The translations under genes were made by a program, and so were the position numbers. The notes under the pieces are model-generated. The model saw only the letters and a list, made by a program, of their open reading frames with translations, made no database searches and had not been told where the DNA came from. From Streptomyces griseoincarnatus (GTDB taxonomy: Bacteria > Actinomycetota > Actinomycetes > Streptomycetales > Streptomycetaceae), in assembly GCA_014649575.1 (NCBI GenBank), contig BMTH01000010.1, forward strand, positions 1 through 64,000: a DNA stretch of 64,000 nucleotides. Reading direction: 5' to 3'. Below, one piece after another: positions 44,375-54,714 of this stretch (positions within the stretch are counted from its first letter, which is position 1; every line of letters begins with the position of its first letter).

Positions 44375-44472
44375 CGCCCCGGCGCGTGAGCGCCGTACGT
44401 ACGTCAGACCGGGACCCATTCGATACCGGGCCGTGTGAGCACCACCACGGCCCCGCTACAAGGAGTTAACAA

Positions 44473-44856
44473 GTGGCACGCGTCAAGCGGGCAGTCAACG
44501 CCCACAAGAAGCGCCGGGCGATCCTCGAGCAGGCCTCCGGCTACCGCGGTCAGCGCTCGCGCCTGTACCGCAAGGCCAAGGAGCAGGTCACCCACTCGCT
44601 GGTCTACAACTACAACGACCGCAAGAAGCGCAAGGGCGACTTCCGTCAGCTGTGGATCCAGCGCATCAACGCCGCTGCCCGCGCCAACGGCATCACGTAC
44701 AACCGCTTCATCCAGGGTCTGAAGGCCGCCAACGTCGAGGTGGACCGCAAGATCCTGGCCGAGCTGGCTGTCAACGACGCCACCGCCTTCGCCGCGCTCG
44801 TCGAGGTCGCGCAGAAGGCGCTGCCGGCGGACGTGAACGCGCCCAAGGCTGCGTGA
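44473..44856 (+). CDS. rplT: 50S ribosomal protein L20
   Basis: A 127-residue basic L20, complete: MARVKRAVNAHKKRRAILEQASGYRG and RQLWIQRINAAARANGITYNRFIQGLK are the family hallmarks. GTG start at 44473 after AGGAG. In E. coli and B. subtilis, L20 regulates this operon; the leader here may be the target. A strong terminator follows. Confidence 0.98.
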   Translation: MARVKRAVNAHKKRRAILEQASGYRGQRSRLYRKAKEQVTHSLVYNYNDRKKRKGDFRQLWIQRINAAARANGITYNRFIQGLKAANVEVDRKILAELAVNDATAFAALVEVAQKALPADVNAPKAA

Positions 44857-44888
44857 GGTCGTCGGCCTCGGCCGACGTTCTGTGCTCC

Positions 44889-44918
44889 GGGACCCGCAGG
44901 CTTCGGCCTGCGGGTCCC
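44889..44918 (+). terminator. Terminator with UUCG tetraloop after rplT
   Basis: GGGACCCGCAGGC (44889-44901), loop TTCG, GCCTGCGGGTCCC (44906-44918): a perfect 13-bp stem closed by the extra-stable C(UUCG)G loop, 32 bp after the rplT stop. There is no T-run. Confidence 0.85.
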
Positions 44919-44971
44919 GTGCTGTGTCGTTGCCCCGGCCGGCTCGTCGGCTGCGGGTTGGTGGTGGCTGG

Positions 44972-44994
44972 TCGCGCAGTTCCCCGCGCCCCTG
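44972..44994. repeat. Interspersed repeat, copy 4
   Basis: The longest match to the family, with GGTGGCTGG before the core GCGCAGTTCCCCGCGCCCCT. It lies between the rplT terminator and the methyltransferase gene. Confidence 0.8.
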
Positions 44995-45039
44995 AGGGTG
45001 TTGTGCCGGCCCTCGGTCGAGAAGTTGAAGGTGACTGAA

Positions 45040-45900
<861 letters not shown>

Positions 45901-45991
45901 TAGGCTGACCAGCTCGGGGACCTCCCCAAGCTCTCGGCCGGGGCCCGGGAACGGGGCGCCCCGAGGACGTTCCGAGAGGTGGGGTACGGGG

Positions 45992-47137
45992 ATGAGCGTC
46001 GGCACGAGCAGCGCACGGGGAGAAGAGCGCACGGCGCGCCCGCCCGCGCCCCGGCCCGGTGACGTCGCCGACCTCGGCATCGACCCCGACCAGCTCCCCG
46101 ACGGACTCGTCGTCGCCGACGAGCACGGCAGGGTGATCTGCTTCAACGCCGCCGCCCAACGCATCACCGCCGTCCCCGCCGAGCAGGCCCTCGGCCGGAC
46201 CCTGGAGACCGCGCTGCCGTTAGAGGACCTGGAAGGGCGCCGCTGGTGGCAGCTCACCGACCCCTACGGCGGACTCGCCATCCGGGTCGGCCAGCCCGAG
46301 CGCAACCTCCTGCTGCACGGCGGCCGCGAGGTCCTCGTCTCCGCCCGCTACGTCCGCACCCGCCCGACCGGGCCCGTCCGCCGAGTCGTGGTCACCCTCC
46401 GCGACACCGAGGCACGGCGCCGGACCGAGCGCAGCCACGCCGAGCTGATCGCGACCGTCGCGCACGAACTGCGCTCCCCGCTCACCTCGGTCAAGGGCTT
46501 CACCGCCACCCTGCTCGCCAAGTGGGAACGCTTCACCGACGACCAGAAGCGGCTCATGCTGGAGACCGTCGACGCCGACGCCGACCGCGTCACCCGGCTC
46601 ATCGCCGAACTGCTCGACATATCCCGCATCGACTCCGGGCGCCTCGAGGTGCGCCGCCAGCCCGTCGACATCGGGGCCGCCGTGGGCCGGCACATCCAGG
46701 CGCACGTCGCGGCCGGCCGGCCCGCCGACCGGTTCCTGCTGCGGGTCCAGCACCCGCTGCCCGCCCTGTGGGCCGACCCCGACAAGATCGACCAGGTGCT
46801 GAGCAACCTGCTGGAAAATGCCGTGCGCCACGGCGAGGGAACCGTCACCATCGACATCACACCCTCGGCGTCGCCCCGCGACCGTGAGCACGCCGAACCC
46901 GCAGCCACGTCGGTCACCGTCAGCGACGAGGGGCCCGGCATCCCGGAGGAGTCCATGAACCGCGTCTTCACCCGCTTCTGGCGGGGCAGCAAGCGCGGCG
47001 GCACGGGCCTCGGGCTGTACATCGTCAAGGGCATCGTCGAGGCCCACGGCGGCACCATCACGGTCGGACGCGCCCCCGGCGGCGGCGCCGAGTTCCGATT
47101 TACGTTGCCCGTGGCGGCCCCCGCGTATCTCACCTGA
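45992..47137 (+). CDS. PAS-containing sensor histidine kinase, soluble
   Basis: A 381-residue kinase. Residues about 35-135 form a PAS domain (LPDGLVVADEHGRVICFNAAAQRITAVPAEQALGRTLE). The H-box has His158 in ATVAHELRSPLTS, and the ATPase domain has LSNLLENAVRHGEG, VSDEGPGIPEE and RGGTGLGLYIVKGIVEAHGG. No membrane segment is evident, so it senses a cytoplasmic or redox signal. No response regulator lies next to it, so it is an orphan kinase here. The ATG at 45992 gives MSVGTSSARGEERTARPP. Confidence 0.93.
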   Translation: MSVGTSSARGEERTARPPAPRPGDVADLGIDPDQLPDGLVVADEHGRVICFNAAAQRITAVPAEQALGRTLETALPLEDLEGRRWWQLTDPYGGLAIRVGQPERNLLLHGGREVLVSARYVRTRPTGPVRRVVVTLRDTEARRRTERSHAELIATVAHELRSPLTSVKGFTATLLAKWERFTDDQKRLMLETVDADADRVTRLIAELLDISRIDSGRLEVRRQPVDIGAAVGRHIQAHVAAGRPADRFLLRVQHPLPALWADPDKIDQVLSNLLENAVRHGEGTVTIDITPSASPRDREHAEPAATSVTVSDEGPGIPEESMNRVFTRFWRGSKRGGTGLGLYIVKGIVEAHGGTITVGRAPGGGAEFRFTLPVAAPAYLT

Positions 47138-47182
47138 GACGCCTGCGGCCCCCACGGGCACCTTCGCGTACCCCCACCCCGT

Positions 47183-47188
47183 TAGACT
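47183..47188 (+). promoter_or_regulatory. Putative -10 element upstream of pheS
   Basis: TAGACT matches the streptomycete vegetative -10 consensus, 125 bp before the pheS start and after the kinase stop. The -35 box is unclear, so confidence is low. Confidence 0.35.
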
Positions 47189-47312
47189 CGGCCTTTGGCA
47201 CCTTTGCGTCCCGAGGACGGAAGCCGCGACGCCGACCAGACGCGCGACGGACCATTCGTCCACGAGTCGATGACGGGGACCATCAGCCAGCCAATCGGAA
47301 GCACGGGAAGAG

Positions 47313-48431
47313 ATGTCGGCACCGAATAAGTCGTACGACCCTGTCGAGGTCGAGGCGTTGAAACCGGAAGAGATCGAGCGCATGCGGGACGAGGCGCTCG
47401 CCGCCTTCGCCGCCGCGGACTCCCTCGACGCGCTCCAGGAGGCGAAGGTCGCCCACACCGGCGGCGCCTCCCCGCTGGCCCTGGCCAACCGCGAGATCGG
47501 CGCGCTGCCCCCGCACGCCAAGGCCGAGGCCGGCAAGCGCGTCGGCCAGGCCCGAGGTGCCGTGAACAAGGCGCTCGCCGCCCGCCAGGCGGAGCTGGAG
47601 GCCGAGCGCGACGCCCGCGTCCTCGTCGAGGAGTCCGTGGACGTCACGCTGCCCCACGACCGTGTCCCGGCCGGCGCCCGCCACCCCCTCACCACGCTCT
47701 CCGAGCGCATCGAGGACATCTTCGTGGCCATGGGCTACGAGGTCGCCGAGGGCCCCGAGGTCGAGGCCGAGTGGTTCAACTTCGACGCGCTCAACATCGG
47801 CCCGGACCACCCGGCGCGCGGCGAGGCCGACACGTTCTTCGTGCAGGGCCCCGAGGACGCCGACGCCGGCGTCGTGCTGCGCACGCACACCTCGCCCGTG
47901 CAGATCCGCTCCCTGCTCGACCGCGAGCTGCCGGTCTACGTGATCTGCCCCGGCCGCGTCTACCGCACCGACGAGCTGGACGCCACGCACACCCCCGTCT
48001 TCCACCAGGTCGAGCTGCTCGCCGTCGACGAGGGCCTGACCATGGCGGACCTCAAGGGCACCCTGGACCACATGGTCCAGTCGCTGTTCGGCGCGGAGAT
48101 GAAGACCCGGCTGCGGCCGAACTTCTTCCCCTTCACCGAGCCCAGCGCCGAGATGGACATGCTCTGCTACGTCTGCAAGGGCGCGTCCGTCGGCAACCCC
48201 GACCGGCCCTGCCGCACCTGCTCCAGCGAGGGCTGGATCGAGCTCGGCGGCTGCGGCATGGTCAACCCGCGGGTGCTCACCGCCTGCGGCGTCGACCCGG
48301 AGAAGTACAGCGGCTTCGCCTTCGGGTTCGGCATCGAGCGGATGCTGATGTTCCGCCACAACGTCGAGGACATGCGAGACATGGTCGAGGGTGACGTCCG
48401 GTTCACCCGGCCGTTCGGGATGGAGATCTGA
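47313..48431 (+). CDS. pheS: Phenylalanyl-tRNA synthetase alpha subunit
   Basis: A 372-residue class II subunit, catalytic part of the heterotetrameric PheRS. The N-terminal coiled coil is at about 10-90; motif 2 is in the FRTDELDATH-like region VYRTDELDATHTPVFHQVE, then FTEPSAEMDM, and motif 3 is FGFGIERMLMFRH. Length and start (MSAPNKSYDPVEVEAL) are typical. The stop overlaps the pheT start (TGATG), giving translational coupling that helps keep 1:1 subunit ratio. Confidence 0.98.
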   Translation: MSAPNKSYDPVEVEALKPEEIERMRDEALAAFAAADSLDALQEAKVAHTGGASPLALANREIGALPPHAKAEAGKRVGQARGAVNKALAARQAELEAERDARVLVEESVDVTLPHDRVPAGARHPLTTLSERIEDIFVAMGYEVAEGPEVEAEWFNFDALNIGPDHPARGEADTFFVQGPEDADAGVVLRTHTSPVQIRSLLDRELPVYVICPGRVYRTDELDATHTPVFHQVELLAVDEGLTMADLKGTLDHMVQSLFGAEMKTRLRPNFFPFTEPSAEMDMLCYVCKGASVGNPDRPCRTCSSEGWIELGGCGMVNPRVLTACGVDPEKYSGFAFGFGIERMLMFRHNVEDMRDMVEGDVRFTRPFGMEI

Positions 48432-50953
48432 TGCGGGTCCCGCTTTCCTGGCTGCGGGAGTACGTCGACCTGCCGGCCACCGAGACCGGCCGCGACGTGC
48501 AGGCCAAGCTGATTTCGGCCGGCCTTGAGGTCGAGACCGTCGAGCACCTCGGCGCCGACCTCAAGGGCCCGCTGGTCGTCGGTCAGGTGCTGACCATCGA
48601 GGAGCTGGAGGGCTTCAAGAAGCCGATCCGCTTCTGCACGGTCGACGTCGGCCAGGCCAACGGCACCGGTGAGCCCCAGGAGATCGTCTGCGGCGCCCGG
48701 AACTTCTCCGTCGGCGACAAGGTCGTCGTGGTCCTGCCCGGCGCCACCCTGCCCGGCGGCTTCTCCATCAGCGCCCGCAAGACCTACGGCAAGGTCTCGC
48801 ACGGCATGATCTGCTCCAGCGGCGAGCTGGGCATGGGCGACGACGGGACCCACGGCATCATCGTGCTGCCGCCGGAGACCGAGGTCGGCAAGGACGCCGT
48901 CGAGCTGCTCGAACTGGTCGACGAGGTCCTGGACATCGCCGTCACCGCCAACCGCGGCGACTGCCTGTCCATCCGCGGCGTCGCCCGCGAGACCGCCATC
49001 GCCTACGGCCTGCCGCTGCGTGACCCGGCGCTGCTCGACGTGCCCGGGCCCAACGCGTTCGGCTACCCGGTGAAGGTCTCCGACCCGGCCGGCTGCGACC
49101 GCTTCACCGCCCGCACGGTGACCGGCCTCAGCCCCGAGGCGCGCTCCCCGATCTGGCTCCAGCGCCGGCTCCAGAAGGTCGGCATGCGCCCGATCTCGCT
49201 CGCCGTCGACGTCACCAACTACGTGATGATGGAGCTCGGCCAGCCGCTGCACGCCTACGACCGCCACCAGGTCCAGGGCACGATCGGCGTCCGTCGCGCG
49301 CAGGAGGGCGAGAAGATCGTCACCCTCGACGGCGTCGAGCGCAAGCTGCACGCCGAGGACCTCGTCATCACCGACGACCGCGGCCCCATCGGCCTGGCCG
49401 GTGTCATGGGCGGCGCCGACACCGAGATCGCCGACCACGACCCCGCCGAGGAGGGCGCCGCGGCGACGACCGACGTGATCATCGAGGCGGCCCACTTCGA
49501 CCAGGTGTCGGTGGCCCGCACGGCCCGCCGCCACAAGCTGTCCTCCGAGGCGTCCCGGCGCTTCGAGCGCGGTGTGGACCCGCAGGCCGCGTCCGCCGCC
49601 GCGCAGCGCACCGTCGACCTGCTGGTACTGCTCGCCGGCGGCACCGCCGAGGCCGGCGTCACCGAGGTCATCGCCCCGAGCGCGCCGCACACCATCACCC
49701 TGGCCGCCGACCACCCGGACAAGGTCGCCGGTGTGACCTACGGCCGGGAGACCGTCGTCCGCCGCCTCCAGGAGGTCGGCTGCGACGTCTACGGCCAGGA
49801 CGAGCTCATCGTGACCGTCCCGTCGTGGCGTCCCGACCTCACCGACCCGAACGACCTCGCCGAGGAGGTCATCCGGCTGGAGGGTTACGAGAACCTGCCC
49901 TCCACCCTGCCCAGGCCGCCCGCCGGCCGGGGTCTGACCGGCCGCCAGCGGCTGCACCGCCGCATCGGCCGGGCGCTCGCCGGAGCCGGGTACGTGGAGG
50001 CGCTGAACTACCCGTTCGTCAGCGAGCAGGTCTTCGATCAGCTCGGCCTGGAGGCCGACGACCCGGCCCGCCGCGTCGTCAAGCTGGTCAACCCGCTCAG
50101 CGACGAGGAGCCCGCGCTGCGGACCTCCCTGCTGCCCGGGCTGCTCGCCGCCCTGCGCCGCAACGACGGCCGGGGCTCGCACGACCTGGCGCTGTTCGAG
50201 ACCGGCCTGGTCTTCCAGCCGCGCGACGCAGCCAGGGTCGCTGCCAACCTCCCCGTCGACCGGCGCCCCAGCCCCGACGACATCGCCGCGCTGAACGCCG
50301 CGCTGCCCGACCAGCCCCGGCACGTCGCCGTGGTCCTGGCCGGCGCCCGCGAGCAGGCCGGCTGGTGGGGCAAGGGCCGTCCGGCCGACTGGGCCGACGC
50401 GGTCGAGGCCGCCCGGACCGTCGCCCGCGAGGCCGGCGCCGAACTGGGTATCCGCAAGGGGCAGTACGGTCCCTGGCACCCGGGCCGCTGCGCCGAGCTG
50501 ACCGTCACCGTCGACGGCGCCGAGCGCGTCGTCGGGCACGCCGGTGAGCTGCACCCGCGCGTCCTGAAGACGCTGGGCCTGCCCGCGCGCGCCTGCGCGA
50601 TGGAGCTGGACCTGGACGTCCTGGAGCGGGTCGGCGACACGGTCCCGCAGGCGCCGTCCATCTCCACCTTCCCGGTCGCCACGCAGGACGTCGCCCTGGT
50701 CGTCGACGCCTACGTGCCCGCCTCGGACGTGGAGGCGGCGCTGCGCGAGGGCGCGGGCGAACTCCTGGAGTCCATCCGCCTGTTCGACGTCTACGAGAAC
50801 GCCGAGCAGCTGGGCGAGGGCCGCAAGTCCCTGGCCTACGCGCTGCGCTTCCGCGCGGACGACCGCACACTGACCGTCGACGAGGCGTCGGCGGCCCGCG
50901 AGGCGGCGGTCGCCCTGGCGACGGACCGCACCGGAGCGGTACTCCGCGGCTGA
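48431..50953 (+). CDS. pheT: Phenylalanyl-tRNA synthetase beta subunit
   Basis: An 840-residue beta subunit with the normal domain order: N-terminal tRNA-binding-type domain (about 40-160, VGQVLTIEELEGFKKPIRFCTVDVG), B3/B4 editing domain (about 210-410), B5 (about 420-490, SWRPDLTDPNDLAEEVIRLEGYENLP), the catalytic-like core and the C-terminal ferredoxin-like anticodon-binding domain (SIRLFDVYENAEQLGEGRKSLAYALRFRADDRTLT). It ends in a long terminator. Confidence 0.98.
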   Translation: MRVPLSWLREYVDLPATETGRDVQAKLISAGLEVETVEHLGADLKGPLVVGQVLTIEELEGFKKPIRFCTVDVGQANGTGEPQEIVCGARNFSVGDKVVVVLPGATLPGGFSISARKTYGKVSHGMICSSGELGMGDDGTHGIIVLPPETEVGKDAVELLELVDEVLDIAVTANRGDCLSIRGVARETAIAYGLPLRDPALLDVPGPNAFGYPVKVSDPAGCDRFTARTVTGLSPEARSPIWLQRRLQKVGMRPISLAVDVTNYVMMELGQPLHAYDRHQVQGTIGVRRAQEGEKIVTLDGVERKLHAEDLVITDDRGPIGLAGVMGGADTEIADHDPAEEGAAATTDVIIEAAHFDQVSVARTARRHKLSSEASRRFERGVDPQAASAAAQRTVDLLVLLAGGTAEAGVTEVIAPSAPHTITLAADHPDKVAGVTYGRETVVRRLQEVGCDVYGQDELIVTVPSWRPDLTDPNDLAEEVIRLEGYENLPSTLPRPPAGRGLTGRQRLHRRIGRALAGAGYVEALNYPFVSEQVFDQLGLEADDPARRVVKLVNPLSDEEPALRTSLLPGLLAALRRNDGRGSHDLALFETGLVFQPRDAARVAANLPVDRRPSPDDIAALNAALPDQPRHVAVVLAGAREQAGWWGKGRPADWADAVEAARTVAREAGAELGIRKGQYGPWHPGRCAELTVTVDGAERVVGHAGELHPRVLKTLGLPARACAMELDLDVLERVGDTVPQAPSISTFPVATQDVALVVDAYVPASDVEAALREGAGELLESIRLFDVYENAEQLGEGRKSLAYALRFRADDRTLTVDEASAAREAAVALATDRTGAVLRG

Positions 50954-50970
50954 CGCCGCACGCTGTCCCA

Positions 50971-51020
50971 CGCACGGGCCGGTCCTCAAGGCAGACGCCT
51001 TGGGACCGGCCCGTCGTGCG
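50971..51020 (+). terminator. Long terminator after pheT
   Basis: CGCACGGGCCGGTCC (50971-50985) pairs with GGACCGGCCCGTCGTGCG (51003-51020), with small bulges, and the inner part CAAGGC/GCCTTG extends it. It lies 17 bp after the pheT stop. No T-run. Confidence 0.75.
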
Positions 51021-51853
51021 TCTCCGGGGCGAGTGCGCCGACGGGGCGTGCTGCGGGCCGGCACCCGCGAGGCACGCTGCTGGCCCGGCGGGGCGCGGGA
51101 GGCTGTGGTCGAGGGGGTGTGGCCGGTCGGTGAGGCGTGTGCGGTGAGGGGGTGGCCGTCGTGCGGTCGGTGTTTCGGGGTGCCCGGGGTTGGGGGTGTG
51201 GGCTGTTGGGCGGCGGGAAGCGGCGGTCCTTCGGTCCGTGAGGCGCTTGCGGAGGGCGGCTCGGCGTCGTGGGGCCCCCGGACCGGCCGGGGCGCGTGTC
51301 CACGGCCCGTTCGCACGCGGTGCGTGCCGCGTCGGCCGGGCCGCCCGGACGCAGCAGATCCGCCCACCGCGCAGGCTGCCGCACCGCGATGCCGGGCCCG
51401 GGGCGCGATCCGAAGCGGGACAGCGGTCACGCCGACCCAGCGCGGTGGCTCACCGCGTGAGGCGCGCGGCGCGGAATGTGCCGGGGCGGCATGGACCCAT
51501 CGCGACAGGCGGAGGGGCCCGCTGTCGCCGTTCCGTCGGGGCGGGTGGCCCCGCACCGTGGTGGTTCCGCCGGCGCCGGTGCGGGCGTAACGGGCGCGCA
51601 CCAGCGCAAGGGATCGCAGGGTTGAGGGGGCCCGAAGGGCCGGAGAGCGGGTTCCGGTTCGGGCATATGCGGGGGTGGGCGCGGGCATGTCAGGGCTGGT
51701 CAGTGAGCGGAACTCCGGCGTCCTGCCGGTTACTCACTCGTTCGGGTGACTGAGCCGGGTGATGCGTCCGGAACGGCCGTCGCGCTCGACAGAATCGGAC
51801 CGGCCTCTCGAGGCCGGTCTGCGCTGTCCGGGCCTATTTGGGGGGCCATCGGC
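51021..51853. other. Gene-free region of about 830 bp between pheT and the PP2C gene
   Basis: No frame shows a recognisable family or the third-position GC bias of the flanking genes; long frames on both strands (for example 51000-51590) are low-complexity Arg/Gly/Pro. It contains inverted repeats near 51703-51752 (GTGAG...CTCAC and CTCAC...GTGACTGAG) that may be a regulatory site. This is the largest apparently non-coding stretch in the window. Confidence 0.6.
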
Positions 51854-52918
51854 ATGATCCGCTTCAACCCTGGGGCTCCCCGCGGGGTGCCACCCCGGTT
51901 CCTGTCACGACTGCGCTCCCTCGCGGTGCCGACGGCGTGGGGCGCCGTCGCGGTGGCCTACCGGCTGACCTGCCCGCTCGCCCGGGACGACGCTCTCGCC
52001 GCACGCCTGGTCAGCAGCGCCGTGCTGTGTGCCGTGGGGACGGGGATCGTCCTGCACTTCCGGCGCCGCATGCTGCGCGAGGTCCGGCACGCCCACAGGA
52101 TCGCCGAGGCTGCCCAGAGCGTGCTGCTGCGGCCCCCGCCGCCACGGGTCGAGGGCCTTGCCGTCGCCGCCGTCCACCTCTCCGCGGACCGGGGCGCCCG
52201 CATCGGCGGTGACCTGTACGAGGTGACGGCCACCGAGCACGGCGTACGGGCCGTCATCGGCGACGTCCGCGGCCACGGCCTCGGCGCCGTCCGTACCGGC
52301 GCCGCCGTCCTCGGAAGCTTCCGCGAGGCAGCCCACGACGAGAAGACCCTCGCCGGGGTGCTGCGCCGCCTGGAGCGCGCCATGGACCGGCACCTGCGGG
52401 AGTGGGCGCACAGCGACCACCCCGCCCCGGACGGCGCCCCCGCCGCCGAGGAGTTCGTCACCGTCCTGCTGCTGGAGATCCTCCCGGACGGCGAGGTGCA
52501 CGCCCTCAACTGCGGCCACCCCTGGCCGTACCGGCTGACCGGCGCGGGTGCCGAGCCGCTGGCCCACGCCGACCCTCTCCCGCCGCTCGGCCTGTTCCCG
52601 CTGCCCGGCGAGCTTCCCGCCACCGCGTGCGGCCGTCTGCTCCCGGGCGACATCCTCGTCCTGCACACCGACGGCGCGGAGGAGGCCCGCGACACCGACG
52701 GCCGCTTCTTCCCGCTCGGCGACGTCCTCGCCGAGGCGGTCCGCGACCGCCCGCAGACGCCCCAGGCCGTCCTGCGGACGGTACTCACCGCCCTGCTCGA
52801 TCACAGCGTCGGCCCGCCGAGGGACGACGTGGCCCTGCTGATCCTCAGGAACGAGCGCTGCTCCCCGACCACGCGGCAGACCCACGGTGTCTCCCGGTCG
52901 GCCACGGCAGACCGGTAG
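51854..52918 (+). CDS. PP2C-family serine/threonine phosphatase, membrane-associated
   Basis: A 355-residue SpoIIE/RsbU-like PP2C phosphatase. Two hydrophobic segments lie at about residues 20-35 and 50-72, then a linker, then the phosphatase domain from about 100: the metal-binding GGDLYEV and IGDVRGHGLGA motifs, VTVLLLEILPDGEVHALNCGHPWPYR, and HTDGAEEARDTDGRFF, with DDVALLIL at the end. Such enzymes often reverse anti-sigma or anti-anti-sigma phosphorylation. The ATG at 51854 (MIRFNPGAPRG) has GGGGGG upstream; the longer frame starting at 51746 is open but not supported. Confidence 0.9.
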   Translation: MIRFNPGAPRGVPPRFLSRLRSLAVPTAWGAVAVAYRLTCPLARDDALAARLVSSAVLCAVGTGIVLHFRRRMLREVRHAHRIAEAAQSVLLRPPPPRVEGLAVAAVHLSADRGARIGGDLYEVTATEHGVRAVIGDVRGHGLGAVRTGAAVLGSFREAAHDEKTLAGVLRRLERAMDRHLREWAHSDHPAPDGAPAAEEFVTVLLLEILPDGEVHALNCGHPWPYRLTGAGAEPLAHADPLPPLGLFPLPGELPATACGRLLPGDILVLHTDGAEEARDTDGRFFPLGDVLAEAVRDRPQTPQAVLRTVLTALLDHSVGPPRDDVALLILRNERCSPTTRQTHGVSRSATADR

Positions 52919-53143
52919 CGGCACGCCTTGCCCGGCCACGGCCGACCCGGGGTGCCGCGCGAGGCCGGCGGCCGTCCGCCCCGCCACGGAGTGTCGGGCA
53001 GGCGGCCGGGCGGACGGCGAACATACGGGCCGCCGCTGTACGAGGGGGAGCCGGCGGCCCGGCCGGCCTCTTTCGAGGCAATTCAGTCAACCGGCCGGGC
53101 ACGCTCAGCGACAGCGCGTGCACACTGCGGATGCGGGCACTCC

Positions 53144-53162
53144 GTTCACACCCCGTGTGAAC
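53144..53162. promoter_or_regulatory. Perfect palindrome upstream of the HTH-TPR regulator
   Basis: GTTCACACCCCGTGTGAAC is an 8-bp perfect inverted repeat with a 3-bp spacer, ending 45 bp before the ATG at 53208. TACCCT (53173-53178) downstream could be the -10 box, so a protein bound here would block the promoter. It is the best operator candidate for autoregulation of this regulator. Confidence 0.65.
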
Positions 53163-53207
53163 GCGCAGCCACTACCCTGTCCGCACCGAGTCACCGGGGG
53201 GCCCGAC

Positions 53208-54548
53208 ATGCAGCCCAACACTCTGCTGGACGCGATCCTCGACGAGGCCGGCGTCTCCCACGCGGGGCTGGCCGCACACGTCAACCAGGCGGGGCGGGCA
53301 CGCGGTCTGACACTGCGCTACGAACACACCGCCGTGGCCCGGTGGCTGAAAGGACAGCGCCCCCGGGGCCAGGTGCCCGACCTGATCTGCGAGGTGCTCG
53401 CCGCCCGGCTGCGCCGCCCCGTCACGCTCGACGACATCGGCCTGGGCGTCCCCGGTGACCCGGCCGTCACGCACACCGGTTCGCTCTCCGGCTTCGTCGA
53501 GCGGGCCACCGCCCTGTGGCGTTCCGACCAGCAGGGCCGCCCGCACCTCCTCGGCGCCTCCGCCGTCACCGGCACCCCGGCCGTGATGCCCGTCTGGGAG
53601 TGGGAGAATCCGCCCGAGGACGTGGACGTCTCGCGCGGTGGCCCGCACCGGGTCACCCCCGGGGACCTGGAAATGCTGCGCGCCGCCCGCGCCCACTACG
53701 AGCAGATGTACCGCAAGGCCGGCGGCATGGCGACCCGCGCCCGTATCGTCGGCTTCCTCAACGCAGAGGCGGCCCCGCTGCTGCGCGGCAGCTACACCGA
53801 CGCCACCGGCCGCCAACTCCACCGTGCCACGGGCGGGCTGGTCGCCGTCGCGGGCATCTGCGCCTACGACTCCGACGCCCACGGCCTCGCCCAGCGCTAC
53901 TTCCACCAGGCGCTGCGGCTCGCCAAGGCCAGCGGCGACCGGGGCCTCGGCGCGTACGTCATCGCCCTGCTCGTCAACCAGTCCCTGCACATGCGGGAGT
54001 TCCGGCAGGCGGTCGCCTTCGCGGAGGCCGCGCTGCGCGCCGCCGGTCACCGCATCACGCCCGCGCTCGCCTCGGACCTGTACGCGATGCAGGCCAAGGC
54101 GTACGCCCATCTCGGAGACGCGGCAGGCGCGTTGTCCTGCATCCGGCGGGCCGAGGAGTCCGCCGAGCGCATCCACCGCGGCCACGAGCCCGACGAGACC
54201 GGCTATGTCCAGCCGGGCCTGGTCAACGTGCAGGTGGCGGAGGCGCTGTTGAGCCTCGGCGAGCTGGCGGCGGCGGGGGAGCACGCGGCGGCGGCCGTCG
54301 ACACCCCGGCGCACGACCGGGGCCGGGTGCACCGGCTGGCCATGCTGTGCACGGTCGAACTGCGCCAGGGCAACGCCGACCGGGCGGTGGCCGTCGCCGT
54401 GCAGATGGCCGAACAGGCCCGAGGCATGGAGTCGCAGCGGCTGCGCGACCGGCTGCGCGAGGTGCGCGAGCATCTGCTCCGCAGCGGGGGTGCGGGCACC
54501 GCCGAGGCCGCCGAACTCATCGACGGAGCGCTGCGGGTGCCGCTGTAG
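53208..54548 (+). CDS. HTH-TPR transcriptional regulator, streptomycete type
   Basis: A 446-residue regulator-like protein. The N-terminal HTH is at about 1-60 (LLDAILDEAGVSHAGLAAHVNQAGR, TAVARWLKGQRPRGQVPDLICEVLA) and TPR-like helices run from about 150 to the end (ALRAAGHRITPALASDLYAMQAKAYAHLGDAAGALSCIRRAEESAERI). Similar XRE-TPR proteins such as NsdA regulate development and antibiotics in streptomycetes, and I assign this family rather than a gene name. The ATG at 53208 follows GGGGGGCCC. A palindrome 45 bp upstream suggests autoregulation. Confidence 0.86.
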   Translation: MQPNTLLDAILDEAGVSHAGLAAHVNQAGRARGLTLRYEHTAVARWLKGQRPRGQVPDLICEVLAARLRRPVTLDDIGLGVPGDPAVTHTGSLSGFVERATALWRSDQQGRPHLLGASAVTGTPAVMPVWEWENPPEDVDVSRGGPHRVTPGDLEMLRAARAHYEQMYRKAGGMATRARIVGFLNAEAAPLLRGSYTDATGRQLHRATGGLVAVAGICAYDSDAHGLAQRYFHQALRLAKASGDRGLGAYVIALLVNQSLHMREFRQAVAFAEAALRAAGHRITPALASDLYAMQAKAYAHLGDAAGALSCIRRAEESAERIHRGHEPDETGYVQPGLVNVQVAEALLSLGELAAAGEHAAAAVDTPAHDRGRVHRLAMLCTVELRQGNADRAVAVAVQMAEQARGMESQRLRDRLREVREHLLRSGGAGTAEAAELIDGALRVPL

Positions 54549-54714
54549 ACGGCACCGGGCCGCCTCCGGCGTACGAGGGGCGGCCGGGACCGGGCCGCGC
54601 CCGGCGCGTGCCTCGCCGCGCCGCCCCATGCGTCACGGGCGGCCCTCCGTGCGCCTGCTGTGCGGCCGCCGCTGCTGCGATATTGCCCCTTACCCATCGG
54701 AAGGCGGCAGAACC

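Noticed and set aside
47270..47329. A 19-residue upstream reading frame overlapping pheS as a leader peptide
   Set aside because: It contains no phenylalanine codons, so Phe-dependent attenuation is unlikely, and no terminator/antiterminator pair is evident.
51000..51590. A protein-coding gene between pheT and the PP2C gene
   Set aside because: Low-complexity composition, no ribosome site, no third-position GC bias and no recognisable family.
48167..51688. A 1173-codon antisense frame opposite pheST
   Set aside because: It runs opposite the unquestionable pheST genes. Long antisense frames are routine in GC-rich DNA because stop codons are rare, and the translation is a low-complexity Ala/Arg/Gly string with no family.
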